Source of the DNA: an uncultured Olsenella sp.
GTDB lineage: Bacteria; Actinomycetota; Coriobacteriia; Coriobacteriales; Atopobiaceae
Length of the DNA stretch: 64,000 nucleotides
NCBI GenBank assembly: GCA_949287905.1
Contig: CASEHX010000016.1
Coordinates: 62,001-126,000 of the forward strand
Reading direction: 5' to 3'
Below the pieces are notes generated by a model that had not been told where the DNA came from, made no database searches, and worked only from the letters and a program-made list of their open reading frames with translations. Below, piece by piece: positions 26,057 to 34,466 of the stretch (the first letter of the stretch is position 1; every line of letters begins with the position of its first letter). A program made the translations under genes and the position numbers.

Positions 26057-27347
26057 GCCGCTCTCCACCGCACCCGTGCCCGAGCGTGCCATCCTCGTTG
26101 GCGTCGACCTCGGGCGTTCTGATTGGTCCTGCGAGGAGTCTCTCGCGGAGCTTGCTCGCCTCGCCGAGACGGACGGCGCGGAGGTCGTCCTTACGATGAC
26201 GCAGCGCCTCGACTCGCCCGTGCCCAAGACCTTCATCGGCAAGGGCAAGGTGGAGGAGCTCATCTCGATGGTTCGCTCGCTCGATGCCGATGTGGTCATC
26301 TTCGATGAGGAGCTGACGCCGTCCCAGCAGGCAAACCTCGAGAAGCTGGTGGGGGAGCCCGTCAAGATCATAGACAGGACCGCCCTCATCCTCGACATCT
26401 TCGGGGTTCACGCCAAGACCCACGAGGGGCGCCTCCAGGTACAGCTGGCACAGCTCCAGTACGTCCTGCCGCGCCTCCGTGGCATGTGGAGCCACCTCGT
26501 CGGCGAGCAGACCCGCGGCGGCATCGGGAGCCGCTTCGGACAGGGCGAGAGCCAGCTCGAGGTCGACCGTCGCCTCGTTCGCGCGCGCATCTCAACGCTG
26601 CGGCGCGAGCTCGAGCGTCTGGAGAGGCGCCGGAACGTGCAGAGCAAGGCACGCTGGGACTCCGGCGTCTATCGCGTGGCCCTCGTGGGCTATACCAACG
26701 CCGGCAAGTCGACGCTCCTCAACCGGCTCACGGGATCGGACGTCTACGCAAAGGACGAGCTCTTCGCCACCCTCGACCCCACGACGCGCGCCCTGGACCT
26801 CGAAGAGGGGCGGAAGATCACGATAACCGACACGGTCGGCTTCATCCAGAAGCTCCCGACGATGCTCGTGGAGTCCTTCAAGTCCACGCTCGCCGAGGTC
26901 CGTGCCGCCGACCTCGTCCTTCTCGTCGTCGATGCCTCAGACCCCCATCGCGAGCTTGAGATCGATGCCGTGCGCTCCGTCCTCGAGGAGATCGACGCCG
27001 GCGACATACGCTGCGTCGAGGTGCTCAACAAGGTCGACCTCGTGGACGAGGAGGAACTTCGCGGGCTTCTTGCGACGCACCCCGACGCTCAGCCGGTGTC
27101 CGCCCTCACCGGCCAGGGAATCCGCGGGCTGCTGTACCGCATCGCAAAGGAGGCGTCCGAGGGCAGCGTGTCGCTCACGGTGCTCGTGCCGTACGAGAAG
27201 GGCCTGCTCATGAAGATGGTCCACGAGCGATGCCAGGTCCTTCGCGAGCGCTACGTGCAGGAGGGGCTTCTCGCCACCGTCAGGGCAGACGCGCGCATGG
27301 CCGCGACGCTCGAGCCCTATGTCGTTCCGGATGACGACGAGTCCTAG
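26043..27347 (+). CDS. hflX: GTPase HflX
   Basis: Ribosome-associated GTPase of 434 residues that splits stalled ribosomes in other bacteria. The N-terminal HflX domain has TFIGKGKVEELISMV and the basic ERRRNVQSKARW linker. The G domain has GYTNAGKS at about 216-223, DTVGFIQKLP and NKVD. The ATG at 26043 is chosen because GGGAGG lies seven bases upstream, inside miaA. The miaA-hflX pair is a widespread arrangement. The gene ends 12 bases before a convergent membrane-protein gene. Confidence 0.96.
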   Translation: MGRFRPLSTAPVPERAILVGVDLGRSDWSCEESLAELARLAETDGAEVVLTMTQRLDSPVPKTFIGKGKVEELISMVRSLDADVVIFDEELTPSQQANLEKLVGEPVKIIDRTALILDIFGVHAKTHEGRLQVQLAQLQYVLPRLRGMWSHLVGEQTRGGIGSRFGQGESQLEVDRRLVRARISTLRRELERLERRRNVQSKARWDSGVYRVALVGYTNAGKSTLLNRLTGSDVYAKDELFATLDPTTRALDLEEGRKITITDTVGFIQKLPTMLVESFKSTLAEVRAADLVLLVVDASDPHRELEIDAVRSVLEEIDAGDIRCVEVLNKVDLVDEEELRGLLATHPDAQPVSALTGQGIRGLLYRIAKEASEGSVSLTVLVPYEKGLLMKMVHERCQVLRERYVQEGLLATVRADARMAATLEPYVVPDDDES

Positions 27348-27358
27348 CCTCCGTGAGG

Positions 27359-28138
27359 TCAGCCCGCAAGAGCCGAGCACAGGCAGAGGATGACGGGCTG
27401 GTGCAGCACGTAGACGAGAAGCGCGTGTCTGCCCACGGAGTTGATCGGTTCGAGACGTGCCTTACGAGCCCAGACGGGATAGCCGCCTCTCTTCCAGGCC
27501 CCGCCGAGCGCGGCCCCGCTGAGATAGACAAGCAGGTAGGGGAGAAGCGGGTAGTAGTCGCCCGAGGCGAAGGTGGGAGAGGGGATGCCGAGCCAGGCAA
27601 GGTCCTCGAGGGACATGACCTCATTGGGCAGCCGCACCGACCAGGGACCAAGCCCAATCGTCCCATCCGAGAGGCCGAAAAGGGCCAGGAAGCCCAAGAA
27701 CAGCAGGGCCGCCGCGAGATAGCCCCTCGGAAGGGCGGAGAGCCGCTGGAGTGCCCAGGCGACGAGCGTGCAGGCGGCCATGCAGTAGATGATTCCGAAG
27801 GAGATCGGGGTGTCGACGGCCGCGACGCTCGTCGCCACCCACACCGCGAGTGCGACGGCGCCGTATTCCAGCGCTCGTCTCAGGTTGTTTCTGGAGAGCG
27901 TGCACATGCACCCGGCCACCATGAGAAAGGTCCATGAGATGCTGCAGCGCCACACATCCTGGAGCGGAGGCTCAAACCAGCCGATCTCCGCGCCAACTAT
28001 GAACTTCAGGTCATAGCAGAGGTGGAACAGGACCATGGACAGCACCGAGAACCCACGAACGAGGTCAAAGATGCCGATTCTCCCGCCTGACTCAGCCTGG
28101 GCGGCAGCGTCCCCCTCTGGCATACGTGAGGGAGTCAT
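27359..28138 (-). CDS. DUF1624 / HGSNAT-like membrane acyltransferase domain protein
   Basis: Integral membrane protein of about 259 residues with roughly seven hydrophobic helices. It opens with FDLVRGFSVLSMVLFHLCYDL, where the Asp-Arg-Gly and His are the conserved positions of the heparan-alpha-glucosaminide N-acetyltransferase catalytic domain (DUF1624). The substrate is unknown. The ATG at 28138 overlaps the last base of the lexA stop; a GTG at 28141 is an alternative. It is the next gene after lexA on the same strand, so it may be transcribed with lexA and respond to DNA damage. That is inference from position. Confidence 0.75.
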   Translation of the reverse strand: MTPSRMPEGDAAAQAESGGRIGIFDLVRGFSVLSMVLFHLCYDLKFIVGAEIGWFEPPLQDVWRCSISWTFLMVAGCMCTLSRNNLRRALEYGAVALAVWVATSVAAVDTPISFGIIYCMAACTLVAWALQRLSALPRGYLAAALLFLGFLALFGLSDGTIGLGPWSVRLPNEVMSLEDLAWLGIPSPTFASGDYYPLLPYLLVYLSGAALGGAWKRGGYPVWARKARLEPINSVGRHALLVYVLHQPVILCLCSALAG

Positions 28139-28782
28139 CACGAGATGGAGCGGATGAGCGCGGTAACCCTTCCCAGAATGACGGGGTTCTCGACGTAGAT
28201 CGGCTCCATCGCGTCGTTCTCGGGCTGGAGGCGAATCCTGTCGCGCTCGCGGTAGAACGTCTTCACCGTGGCGGAATCGTCGATGAGGGCAACGACGATC
28301 TCCCCGTCATGAGCGTCCTGCTGCTCCTTGACGACGATGTAGTCCCCGTCGAAGATTCCGGCGTTGACCATGGACTCCCCACGCACGCGGAGCACGAACG
28401 AGCTGGCGTCGCCCACGACCGACGTGGGAAGCGCGAGCGTCTCCTCAACGTTCTGCTCGGCGAGTATCGGCACGCCGGCGGCAACGCGGCCGACGAGGGG
28501 CAGTCTGATGGTGTTCGAAGAGACGTCCTCCGTGACGCTCGCGAGCTTGGTCGAGTCGTCCTGCTTGTCCATGACCTCGATGGTGCGGGGCTTCTTCGAG
28601 TCGCGCTTGATGAGCCCGTGCTCCTCGAGGACCTTGAGGTGCATGTGGACCGTGGAGGGGGATGCCAGGCCAACTGCGGAGCCGATCTCCCTCACCGAGG
28701 GGGGATAGCCGTGCTCGTCAGAGTACGAGCGGATGAAGTCATAGATGGCGAGCTGACGCTTTCCGAGCTTTCCCCTGGGCAT
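28138..28782 (-). CDS. lexA: SOS repressor LexA
   Basis: LexA of 214 residues. An N-terminal winged helix (about 1-65) contains PPSVREIGSAVGLASPSTVH. The self-cleavage site is Ala102-Gly103, the catalytic serine is Ser137 (GESM) and the catalytic lysine is Lys174 (TVKTF), so autoproteolysis should be intact. The ATG at 28782 is preceded by GGGAGG; the frame is open further upstream but into promoter DNA. LexA boxes lie in its own promoter and in that of recA. Confidence 0.97.
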   Translation of the reverse strand: MPRGKLGKRQLAIYDFIRSYSDEHGYPPSVREIGSAVGLASPSTVHMHLKVLEEHGLIKRDSKKPRTIEVMDKQDDSTKLASVTEDVSSNTIRLPLVGRVAAGVPILAEQNVEETLALPTSVVGDASSFVLRVRGESMVNAGIFDGDYIVVKEQQDAHDGEIVVALIDDSATVKTFYRERDRIRLQPENDAMEPIYVENPVILGRVTALIRSIS

Positions 28783-28805
28783 GATTACCTCCCTCATCGC
28801 GTGAC

Positions 28806-28901
28806 TCGAGTATAGTGCCTCTGGCGCTAAGACGCAAACACCTGTTCCCAAATTCTTCTTGACACGAACATCTGTACTAGGATACTAGAGTACACATGTT
28901 C
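28806..28901. promoter_or_regulatory. Divergent lexA / LysM-gene promoters with three LexA boxes
   Basis: On the minus strand lexA has -35 TTGCGT and -10 TATACT with 17 bases between them. On the plus strand the LysM gene has TTGACA (28859-28864) and GATACT (28881-28886). Three operators fit GAAC-N4-GTTC with at most one mismatch: 28836-28847 (overlapping the lexA -35), 28866-28877 (in the spacer of the plus promoter) and 28890-28901. Both genes should be repressed by LexA. Confidence 0.82.
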
Positions 28902-28976
28902 TCATGGCAAGAGAGGATTGTTGTCCGGTCGCCTCGATATAACGAAGTCGAAAGACAGATCGAGGAAGGGGAATTC

Positions 28977-29414
28977 ATGACGTCTCAGTGCATCAGCTCC
29001 TGCGCGCGGGTCGAGGGCACCTCCGCGCTCAAGATCGACTCACGCCCCGAGTTCACGGTCATCGAGGGTGGACGTGCGTCCCGCACGAAGGAGGAGCGCG
29101 CGTCCGGTCTCTCCCTCGGGCAGACGCTCCTGTTCATGGTGCTCGTGTCGCTCGCCACCATCGTCCTCTGCCTAGCCGGCGTGCTCGGTGAGGCGCGGGC
29201 GGACGCCTCCGCAGCCCGTGCCCTCGAGAGTGCGGCCGAGCGTTCCACAGTGGTCCAGCCTGGTGACTCCCTCTGGTCGATATCCTCCGAGCTTGCGATC
29301 GAGGGGGCGTCTACCTCTGATGTCGTCTCGTGGATTGAGCGTCGCAACGGACTTGACGACTCCTGCCTGAGGGTCGGGCAGAGGCTCCTGGTCCCTGAGC
29401 CTTCAGAACGGTAA
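28977..29414 (+). CDS. LysM-domain SOS cell-division suppressor (YneA/ChiZ-like)
   Basis: Protein of 145 residues: a 48-residue cytoplasmic N-terminus, one transmembrane helix (about 49-71), then an outside LysM domain (about 91-140) with VVQPGDSLWSI and LRVGQRLLVP. A LysM membrane protein divergent from lexA is the arrangement of yneA in Bacillus and of the Rv2719c gene in mycobacteria, whose products halt division during the SOS response. Three LexA boxes lie upstream. The ATG at 28977 follows GAGGAAGGGG; an upstream in-frame ATG at 28896 lies inside a LexA box and is rejected. Function is inferred from context and domains. Confidence 0.8.
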   Translation: MTSQCISSCARVEGTSALKIDSRPEFTVIEGGRASRTKEERASGLSLGQTLLFMVLVSLATIVLCLAGVLGEARADASAARALESAAERSTVVQPGDSLWSISSELAIEGASTSDVVSWIERRNGLDDSCLRVGQRLLVPEPSER

Positions 29415-29506
29415 GCTCCGCTTTCCACTTGGTTACCGCGACCGCTTGCCCGGGCAGATTTGTGCGTTTTGTGATACCGTTTCCTCTGCCGTTCAGAGGA
29501 GGTCAC

Positions 29507-29956
29507 ATGCGCTGTCCCAGGTGTGGGTGCGAGGAGTCAAAGGTCGTCGACTCTCGCCCCTCGGAGAACAACGACGCGATTCGCCGACGCCGCGAGTGCT
29601 CCGGGTGCGGCTTCCGCTTCACCACCTACGAGAGGTGCGAGGAGATGCCCATCGTCGTGGTCAAGCGCGACGGGCACAAGGAGCCGTTCGATCGCCAGAA
29701 GCTCATGCGCGGCCTGCTCACCGCCACGGTCAAGCGGGACATCCCCGTGTCGAGGCTGAGCGCGCTGATCGACGACATCGAGACGAGCCTTCGTGACGGC
29801 GCCAAGATGGAGGTCTCCTCCGTCGACCTCGGCAGCATGGTGCTCAAGCGCCTCATGGTCGTGGACAAGGTGGCCTACGTCCGCTTTGCCTCCGTCTATC
29901 GTGACTTCAAGGACGTTGACGAGTTCAGCGAGGAATTGAGGAGCCTGAATGACTGA
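29507..29956 (+). CDS. nrdR: Transcriptional repressor NrdR
   Basis: Zinc- and nucleotide-dependent repressor of ribonucleotide reductase genes, 149 residues. The zinc ribbon uses CPRC at residues 3-6 and CSGC about 28 residues later. It is followed by the RFTTYER segment and an ATP-cone ([21 protein letters not shown]). The ATG at 29507 follows GAGGAGG. The order lexA / LysM gene / nrdR matches other actinobacteria. The stop overlaps the dut start. Confidence 0.96.
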   Translation: MRCPRCGCEESKVVDSRPSENNDAIRRRRECSGCGFRFTTYERCEEMPIVVVKRDGHKEPFDRQKLMRGLLTATVKRDIPVSRLSALIDDIETSLRDGAKMEVSSVDLGSMVLKRLMVVDKVAYVRFASVYRDFKDVDEFSEELRSLND

Positions 29957-30395
29957 CGACAAGATCTCGCTTCCCATCAAGCGCCTCGACCCCACGGTCG
30001 AGCTTCCCAGCTACGCCTATGCGGGCGACGCAGGGCTCGACCTCAGGGCCAACGAGGACGTGACGCTCGCCCCCCACGAGCGCAGGCTCGTCTCGACGGG
30101 ACTTGCCGTCGCGATTCCCGAGGGATACGCCGGGTTCGTCCAGCCCAGAAGCGGCCTCGCCCTTCGTGAGGGGCTCTCCATGGCCAACACCCCCGGCCTG
30201 GTGGACTCCCATTATCGCGGCGAGCTCAAGGTCTGCGCCGTCAATCTCGATGACTCCACGCCCATCCACATCGAGCGCGGCGAGCGCATCGCCCAGCTCG
30301 TCATACAGCGCGTTCCCGTCGTCGAGCTCGTTGAGGTGGACGAGCTCGACGAGACCGATCGCGGAGCCGGTGGGTTTGGTTCCAGCGGCGTCTAG
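29949..30395 (+). CDS. dut: dUTP diphosphatase
   Basis: Trimeric dUTPase of 148 residues. Motifs [36 protein letters not shown] and the C-terminal [10 protein letters not shown] are all present in order. It hydrolyses dUTP to dUMP, keeping uracil out of DNA and feeding thymidylate synthesis. Overlap with nrdR links it to control of nucleotide pools within an SOS-related cluster. Confidence 0.97.
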   Translation: MTDDKISLPIKRLDPTVELPSYAYAGDAGLDLRANEDVTLAPHERRLVSTGLAVAIPEGYAGFVQPRSGLALREGLSMANTPGLVDSHYRGELKVCAVNLDDSTPIHIERGERIAQLVIQRVPVVELVEVDELDETDRGAGGFGSSGV

Positions 30396-30467
30396 TGGGT
30401 CACCGCGCCCTCCGGCGCGACTGACATAGCTCGTAACGCTCAGAGCAAGAGAAAGGGATGTTAGGTA

Positions 30468-31781
30468 ATGGAGAAGTTCTTCAAGATGCAGGAGAGGGGA
30501 TCGAGTGCCGGACAGGAGCTGCGCGCCGGTCTCACCACGTTCCTGGCGATGGCGTACATCATCGCAGTGAACCCCCCGCTGCTCGAGGCTGCCGGCATCG
30601 GCCCGGCCGCGGCGGTCACCTCTACGTGCGTCGGCGCCGGCATCATGACCATCCTCATGGGCATCTTCGCAAACCGACCGCTCGCGTGCGCCTCGGGCAT
30701 GGGCATCAACGCGATCTTTGCCTTCACCCTCGCCACCGTCGCGGGCGGTGACTGGCACGCCGCGAGCGCCGTGGTGTTCATCGAGGGCATCGCCATCCTC
30801 CTGCTGGTCCTCTGCGGCCTGCGCGAAGCCATCATGGACGCTATCCCGGTGTCGCTGCGTCACGCGATCTCCGTCGGCCTCGGCCTCTTCATTGCGATGA
30901 TCGGCCTCAAGGACGGCGGGATCATCGTTGCCGACGAGTCGACGATGGTCGCCCTCGGGGACGTCTTCAGCCCCACCTTCATCGTCGGTCTCGTCTCCAT
31001 CGTGGCCACGGTCGTTCTCTATGCCCTCGACGTCAAGGGCTCGCTGCTCCTGGGCATCATCGTCGCCGTCATCGTGGGCATCCCCCTCGGCGTGACGCAG
31101 GCTCCGACCGCCATCGTCTCCGGTCTCGACTTCTCGTCCTTCGGCGCCCCCTTCCAGGCAGACGAGAGCGGCGTCATGGGCATCGCCAAGGCGGTCACCA
31201 ACCCCACGCTGCTCGTCCTGGCCTTCTCGCTGATGATGTCCGACTTCTTCGACACCATGGGCACGGCGATGGCCGTTGCCAAGCAGGGTGAGTTCCTCGA
31301 GGAGGACGGTCGCGTCAAGGACATCAAGCAGATCCTCGTGGTCGACTCTGCCGCCGCGGCTGTCGGTGGCCTCGTCGGTGCCTCCTCGATCACCACGTTC
31401 GTCGAGTCCGCCTCTGGCGCGGCCGACGGTGGCCGCACCGGCCTCACCTCCGTCACGACGGGCGTGCTCTTCATCATCGCCGCGTTCTTCTCGCCGCTCA
31501 TCTCCATCGTCAACTCCGCTGCCACGTGTGGCGCCCTCGTCTTCGTCGGCTTCCTGATGATGACCGACGTCGTGGACATCGACTGGACGGACCTGCTCGA
31601 GGGTCTGCCCGCCTTCCTCATCATCGCCGGCGTTCCCTTCACGTACTCGATCTCCAACGGCATCGGCTTTGGCTTCATCGCCTACGTGCTGGTTGCTGCC
31701 GTCACGGGCAAGCTCAAGAAGATCAAGCCGCTTATGTGGGTAGCCTTCCTGGCGTTCATCATCTACTTCCTCGTTGTCTAG
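30468..31781 (+). CDS. NCS2-family purine permease (AzgA/PbuG type)
   Basis: Membrane transporter of 437 residues with about 12-14 hydrophobic helices. The start RAGLTTFLAMAYIIAVNP and the motif CASGMGINAIFAF are typical of the AzgA-like hypoxanthine/guanine/adenine permeases. The segment FFDTMGTAMAVAKQ is also conserved. The exact base is unknown. The 72-base upstream gap is too short for a full purine riboswitch with an expression platform and shows none. A strong terminator separates it from the uracil permease. Confidence 0.88.
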   Translation: MEKFFKMQERGSSAGQELRAGLTTFLAMAYIIAVNPPLLEAAGIGPAAAVTSTCVGAGIMTILMGIFANRPLACASGMGINAIFAFTLATVAGGDWHAASAVVFIEGIAILLLVLCGLREAIMDAIPVSLRHAISVGLGLFIAMIGLKDGGIIVADESTMVALGDVFSPTFIVGLVSIVATVVLYALDVKGSLLLGIIVAVIVGIPLGVTQAPTAIVSGLDFSSFGAPFQADESGVMGIAKAVTNPTLLVLAFSLMMSDFFDTMGTAMAVAKQGEFLEEDGRVKDIKQILVVDSAAAAVGGLVGASSITTFVESASGAADGGRTGLTSVTTGVLFIIAAFFSPLISIVNSAATCGALVFVGFLMMTDVVDIDWTDLLEGLPAFLIIAGVPFTYSISNGIGFGFIAYVLVAAVTGKLKKIKPLMWVAFLAFIIYFLVV

Positions 31782-31794
31782 CCACTGGCTCGCG

Positions 31795-31823
31795 GCCCGG
31801 GCGCGGAGCGCCCGGGCTTTTTT
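31795..31823 (+). terminator. Rho-independent terminator after the purine permease
   Basis: GCCCGGGCGC (31795-31804) and its reverse complement (31808-31817) are separated by a 3-nt loop and followed by six T. This is the clearest intrinsic terminator in the window. Confidence 0.95.
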
Positions 31824-31855
31824 GCACTATCGACTCTCAGAAGGGAGCGTGACAC

Positions 31856-33136
31856 ATGAGCGCTCATGAGCGTGAGGTCATCGGCGTCGACGACCGCGTC
31901 TCCGTCGGGCGGGCCATTCCGCTTGGCATCCAGCACATGATGTCGATGTTCGGCTCGACGGTGCTGGTTCCCGTCCTCACCGGACTGAACCCCAACGTCG
32001 CTATCATGTGCTCGGGCATCGGCACCATCTGCTACCTGCTCGTCACCAGGAACAAGATTCCGAGCTACCTCGGCAGCTCGTTTGCCTTCATCAGCCCGAT
32101 CCTCGCCGTCGGGGCAACCCGGGGCCTGGATGCCGCCATGTCGGGCGTCGTCGTGGCGGGTCTCGTGTTTCTCGTTGTCTCCGGCATCATCCGGCTCGTG
32201 GGCACGGGCTGGCTCGACAGGCTCCTGCCGCCGGTTCTCGTGGCGTCCGTCATGGTCGTCATCGGCGTTGGCCTTGCCGCTACTGCCACGGACATGGCGT
32301 TCATGACCACGGACGCCTCTGGGGCCGAGGTCTTCTACGGCACCGGGGCCATCGTTGCGGCGGTGACGCTTCTGGCAGCCGTCGTCTTCTCGAGCATGGG
32401 TGGCCTCGTCGGCACCGTCCCCGTGCTCCTTGCAATCATCGTCGGATACGTGGTCTCCCTCGCGCTCGGGCTCGTGAACTTCGCGCCCGTTGCCGAGGCG
32501 GCTTGGATCGGTCTTCCGCACGTCTCGCTTCCGCGCTTTGACCTCGGTGCCATCGCCCTCGTTGCGCCCGTGGCCGTGGTCGTGGTCATCGAGCACATCG
32601 GGCACCTCCTTGCCGTGGGCGAGATCGTGGGCAAGGACTACCGTGCGATGCTTCCTCGCTCGCTCGCCGGCGACGGCATCTCCACGGTCATCTCCGGCTT
32701 CCTGGGTGGTCCTCCCACCACCACGTATGCTGAGAACATCGGCGTCATGAGCGTCACCCGAGTCTACTCAACGCAGATCTTCTGGTACGCGGCGGCCTTC
32801 GCCCTCGTGGTCGGCGGCTTCTGCCCCAAGCTCGCGGCGCTCATCCAGTCCATTCCGAGCCCGGTCATGGGTGGCGTGAGCCTCCTGCTCTTTGGTCTCA
32901 TCGCCTCGAACGGACTGCGCATGCTCGTCTCCAACCGCGTTGACTTTGACGTCAACCGCAACCTCATGATCGCCTCCGTCGTCATCATCCTCGGCGTGGG
33001 CATGGAGACCTCCGGCATCGCCATTCCCATCGGTGACTACACGCTTCCCGGCATGGCCACCTCGGCCCTCGTGGGTATCCTGCTCAACCTCATCCTTCCG
33101 CGGCCTGCCGCAGAGGGGGAGGGCGAGAGGCCCTAG
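31856..33136 (+). CDS. uraA: Uracil-type NCS2 permease
   Basis: Nucleobase:cation symporter-2 protein of 426 residues with about 14 hydrophobic helices. The opening IPLGIQHMMSMFGSTVLVP and the motifs SSFAFISP, VVIEHIGHLLAVG and GGPPTTTYAENIGV are those of UraA/PyrP. It imports uracil with protons. AAGGGAGC precedes the ATG. It follows a purine permease but has its own transcript boundaries. The symbol is by family similarity. Confidence 0.9.
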   Translation: MSAHEREVIGVDDRVSVGRAIPLGIQHMMSMFGSTVLVPVLTGLNPNVAIMCSGIGTICYLLVTRNKIPSYLGSSFAFISPILAVGATRGLDAAMSGVVVAGLVFLVVSGIIRLVGTGWLDRLLPPVLVASVMVVIGVGLAATATDMAFMTTDASGAEVFYGTGAIVAAVTLLAAVVFSSMGGLVGTVPVLLAIIVGYVVSLALGLVNFAPVAEAAWIGLPHVSLPRFDLGAIALVAPVAVVVVIEHIGHLLAVGEIVGKDYRAMLPRSLAGDGISTVISGFLGGPPTTTYAENIGVMSVTRVYSTQIFWYAAAFALVVGGFCPKLAALIQSIPSPVMGGVSLLLFGLIASNGLRMLVSNRVDFDVNRNLMIASVVIILGVGMETSGIAIPIGDYTLPGMATSALVGILLNLILPRPAAEGEGERP

Positions 33137-33157
33137 ACCGAAGGTTCTGTCCAGGCC

Positions 33158-33197
33158 AGAGGGTCGCTCCCTTAATTGAGAGCGACCCTCTATCATT
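33158..33197 (+). terminator. Terminator after the uracil permease
   Basis: Perfect 12-bp arms AGAGGGTCGCTC (33158-33169) and reverse complement (33180-33191) with a 10-nt loop, then ATCATTT. It lies 21 bases after the stop. Confidence 0.8.
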
Positions 33198-33272
33198 TAA
33201 CGATAGGGAAGTGCGGAATCTGGGTATCGTAGCTTCAGACAGATGTCAGACTCCAGACGATGAGGGGACCCC

Positions 33273-34220
33273 ATGAACGTAGCGTCTCTCGACCTTGCAA
33301 TCATCGGCGGCGGGCCCGCGGGGCTCTCCGCGGCGATCTATGCGAGCCGCGCGCTTCTGAACGCCGTGACGTTCGAGCGCGAGGCGCTCGGCGGTCAGGT
33401 GATCCTCACGAGCGAGGTGGACAACTACCCCGGCGTTCCTGGTGCTGACGGCTACGGCCTCGTCGAGGCCATGCAAAACCAGACCGAGGGACTCGGCGCG
33501 CGCATAGTCATGGAGCCCGTCGAGTCGCTCGCCCATGACGCCGTCTCCGGCCTCTTCACTCTCGAGACCGCCTCGGGAGCCTACGAGGCGAAGGCTGTGG
33601 TGGCGGCCCTTGGGGCGCGCCCGCGTCCGGCGGGATTCGTCGGGGAGGACCGGTTCACCGGCAGGGGAGTCTCGTACTGCGCCACGTGCGACGGAATGTT
33701 CTACAGAAACAAACATGTGTTCGTTATCGGCGGGGGGAACTCAGCCGCAGAGGAGGCGCTGTTCCTCGCGCGAATCGCCTCAAAGGTCACCATGATCGTC
33801 CGCAAGGACCACCTGAGGGCCCAGGAGGCCCTGGTGAGGGAGCTCGAGTCAAACGAGAAGGTCGAGATTCGCCTGCTCACGAGCCTTGTAGAGCTTGATG
33901 GTGCGGAGGTGCCGGAGAGGCTCGTCTTCAGGGACAACGCCACCGGCGAAACCTACGAGGAGTCCCATGAGGCGGGATCCTTCGGGGTGTTCGTCCTGAC
34001 GGGGCGCGTGCCCGAGACAGAGCTCCTGAGGGGCCTTGTGGACGTCGACGAGGCCGGGTACGCAATCGCGGACGAGCGCATGGCGACGAGAACCCCAGGG
34101 CTCTTCGTTGCCGGCGACGCACGCGTCAAGCCCCTGAGGCAGATCGTGACGGCAACCTCTGACGGGGCTGTTGCGGCCACGAGTGCCGCCGCGTATCTCG
34201 GGAGGCCGATTGAGGGCTAG
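33273..34220 (+). CDS. trxB: Thioredoxin reductase-like flavoprotein
   Basis: FAD/NADPH oxidoreductase of 315 residues. FAD-binding IIGGGPAGLSAA is near the N-terminus. The redox pair is Cys136-Cys139 (YCATCDG). NADPH-binding GGGNSAAEEA and the C-terminal GLFVAGDAR follow. These are thioredoxin reductase features. No thioredoxin gene is adjacent, so a different partner is possible. The gene has its own transcript, between a terminator and a convergent ClC gene. Confidence 0.85.
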   Translation: MNVASLDLAIIGGGPAGLSAAIYASRALLNAVTFEREALGGQVILTSEVDNYPGVPGADGYGLVEAMQNQTEGLGARIVMEPVESLAHDAVSGLFTLETASGAYEAKAVVAALGARPRPAGFVGEDRFTGRGVSYCATCDGMFYRNKHVFVIGGGNSAAEEALFLARIASKVTMIVRKDHLRAQEALVRELESNEKVEIRLLTSLVELDGAEVPERLVFRDNATGETYEESHEAGSFGVFVLTGRVPETELLRGLVDVDEAGYAIADERMATRTPGLFVAGDARVKPLRQIVTATSDGAVAATSAAAYLGRPIEG

Positions 34221-34466
34221 TGAGAGGATGGCTCAGAGGCTCCGACGATCACAGCGGGTCTCCTGACGCTTCCTGCGACTCCCCTATAAAACCGTGATAA
34301 TATATCTTATGTAAAGTAGAGATTATCGCGAACCTGGCCCCCGGATGCGGTCTATCGGACTCTCGAGACATCGGCATCCCCCCTTGCCGCCGGAGGCCCT
34401 CAGGCGGGCTCTGGGCCCCGTGTCACGACGTGGGTCCCTACTGTACGTCTTGAGGGCCGCGCGGCC
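34221..34466. other. Convergent intergenic region with an A+T-rich, structured segment
   Basis: Between the ends of trxB (+) and the ClC gene (-). An A+T-rich patch near 34285-34335 includes GATAAT and ATTATC as an inverted pair, unusual in this GC-rich DNA. Several hairpins follow (34344-34450). A GGCCGCGCG/CGCGCGGCC hairpin at 34455-34478 straddles the ClC stop codon and may terminate it. A small RNA is possible but unproven. Confidence 0.45.

Noticed and set aside
30396..30467. A purine riboswitch before the purine permease
   Set aside because: The gap is only 72 bases, with no three-way junction or conserved loop bases visible.
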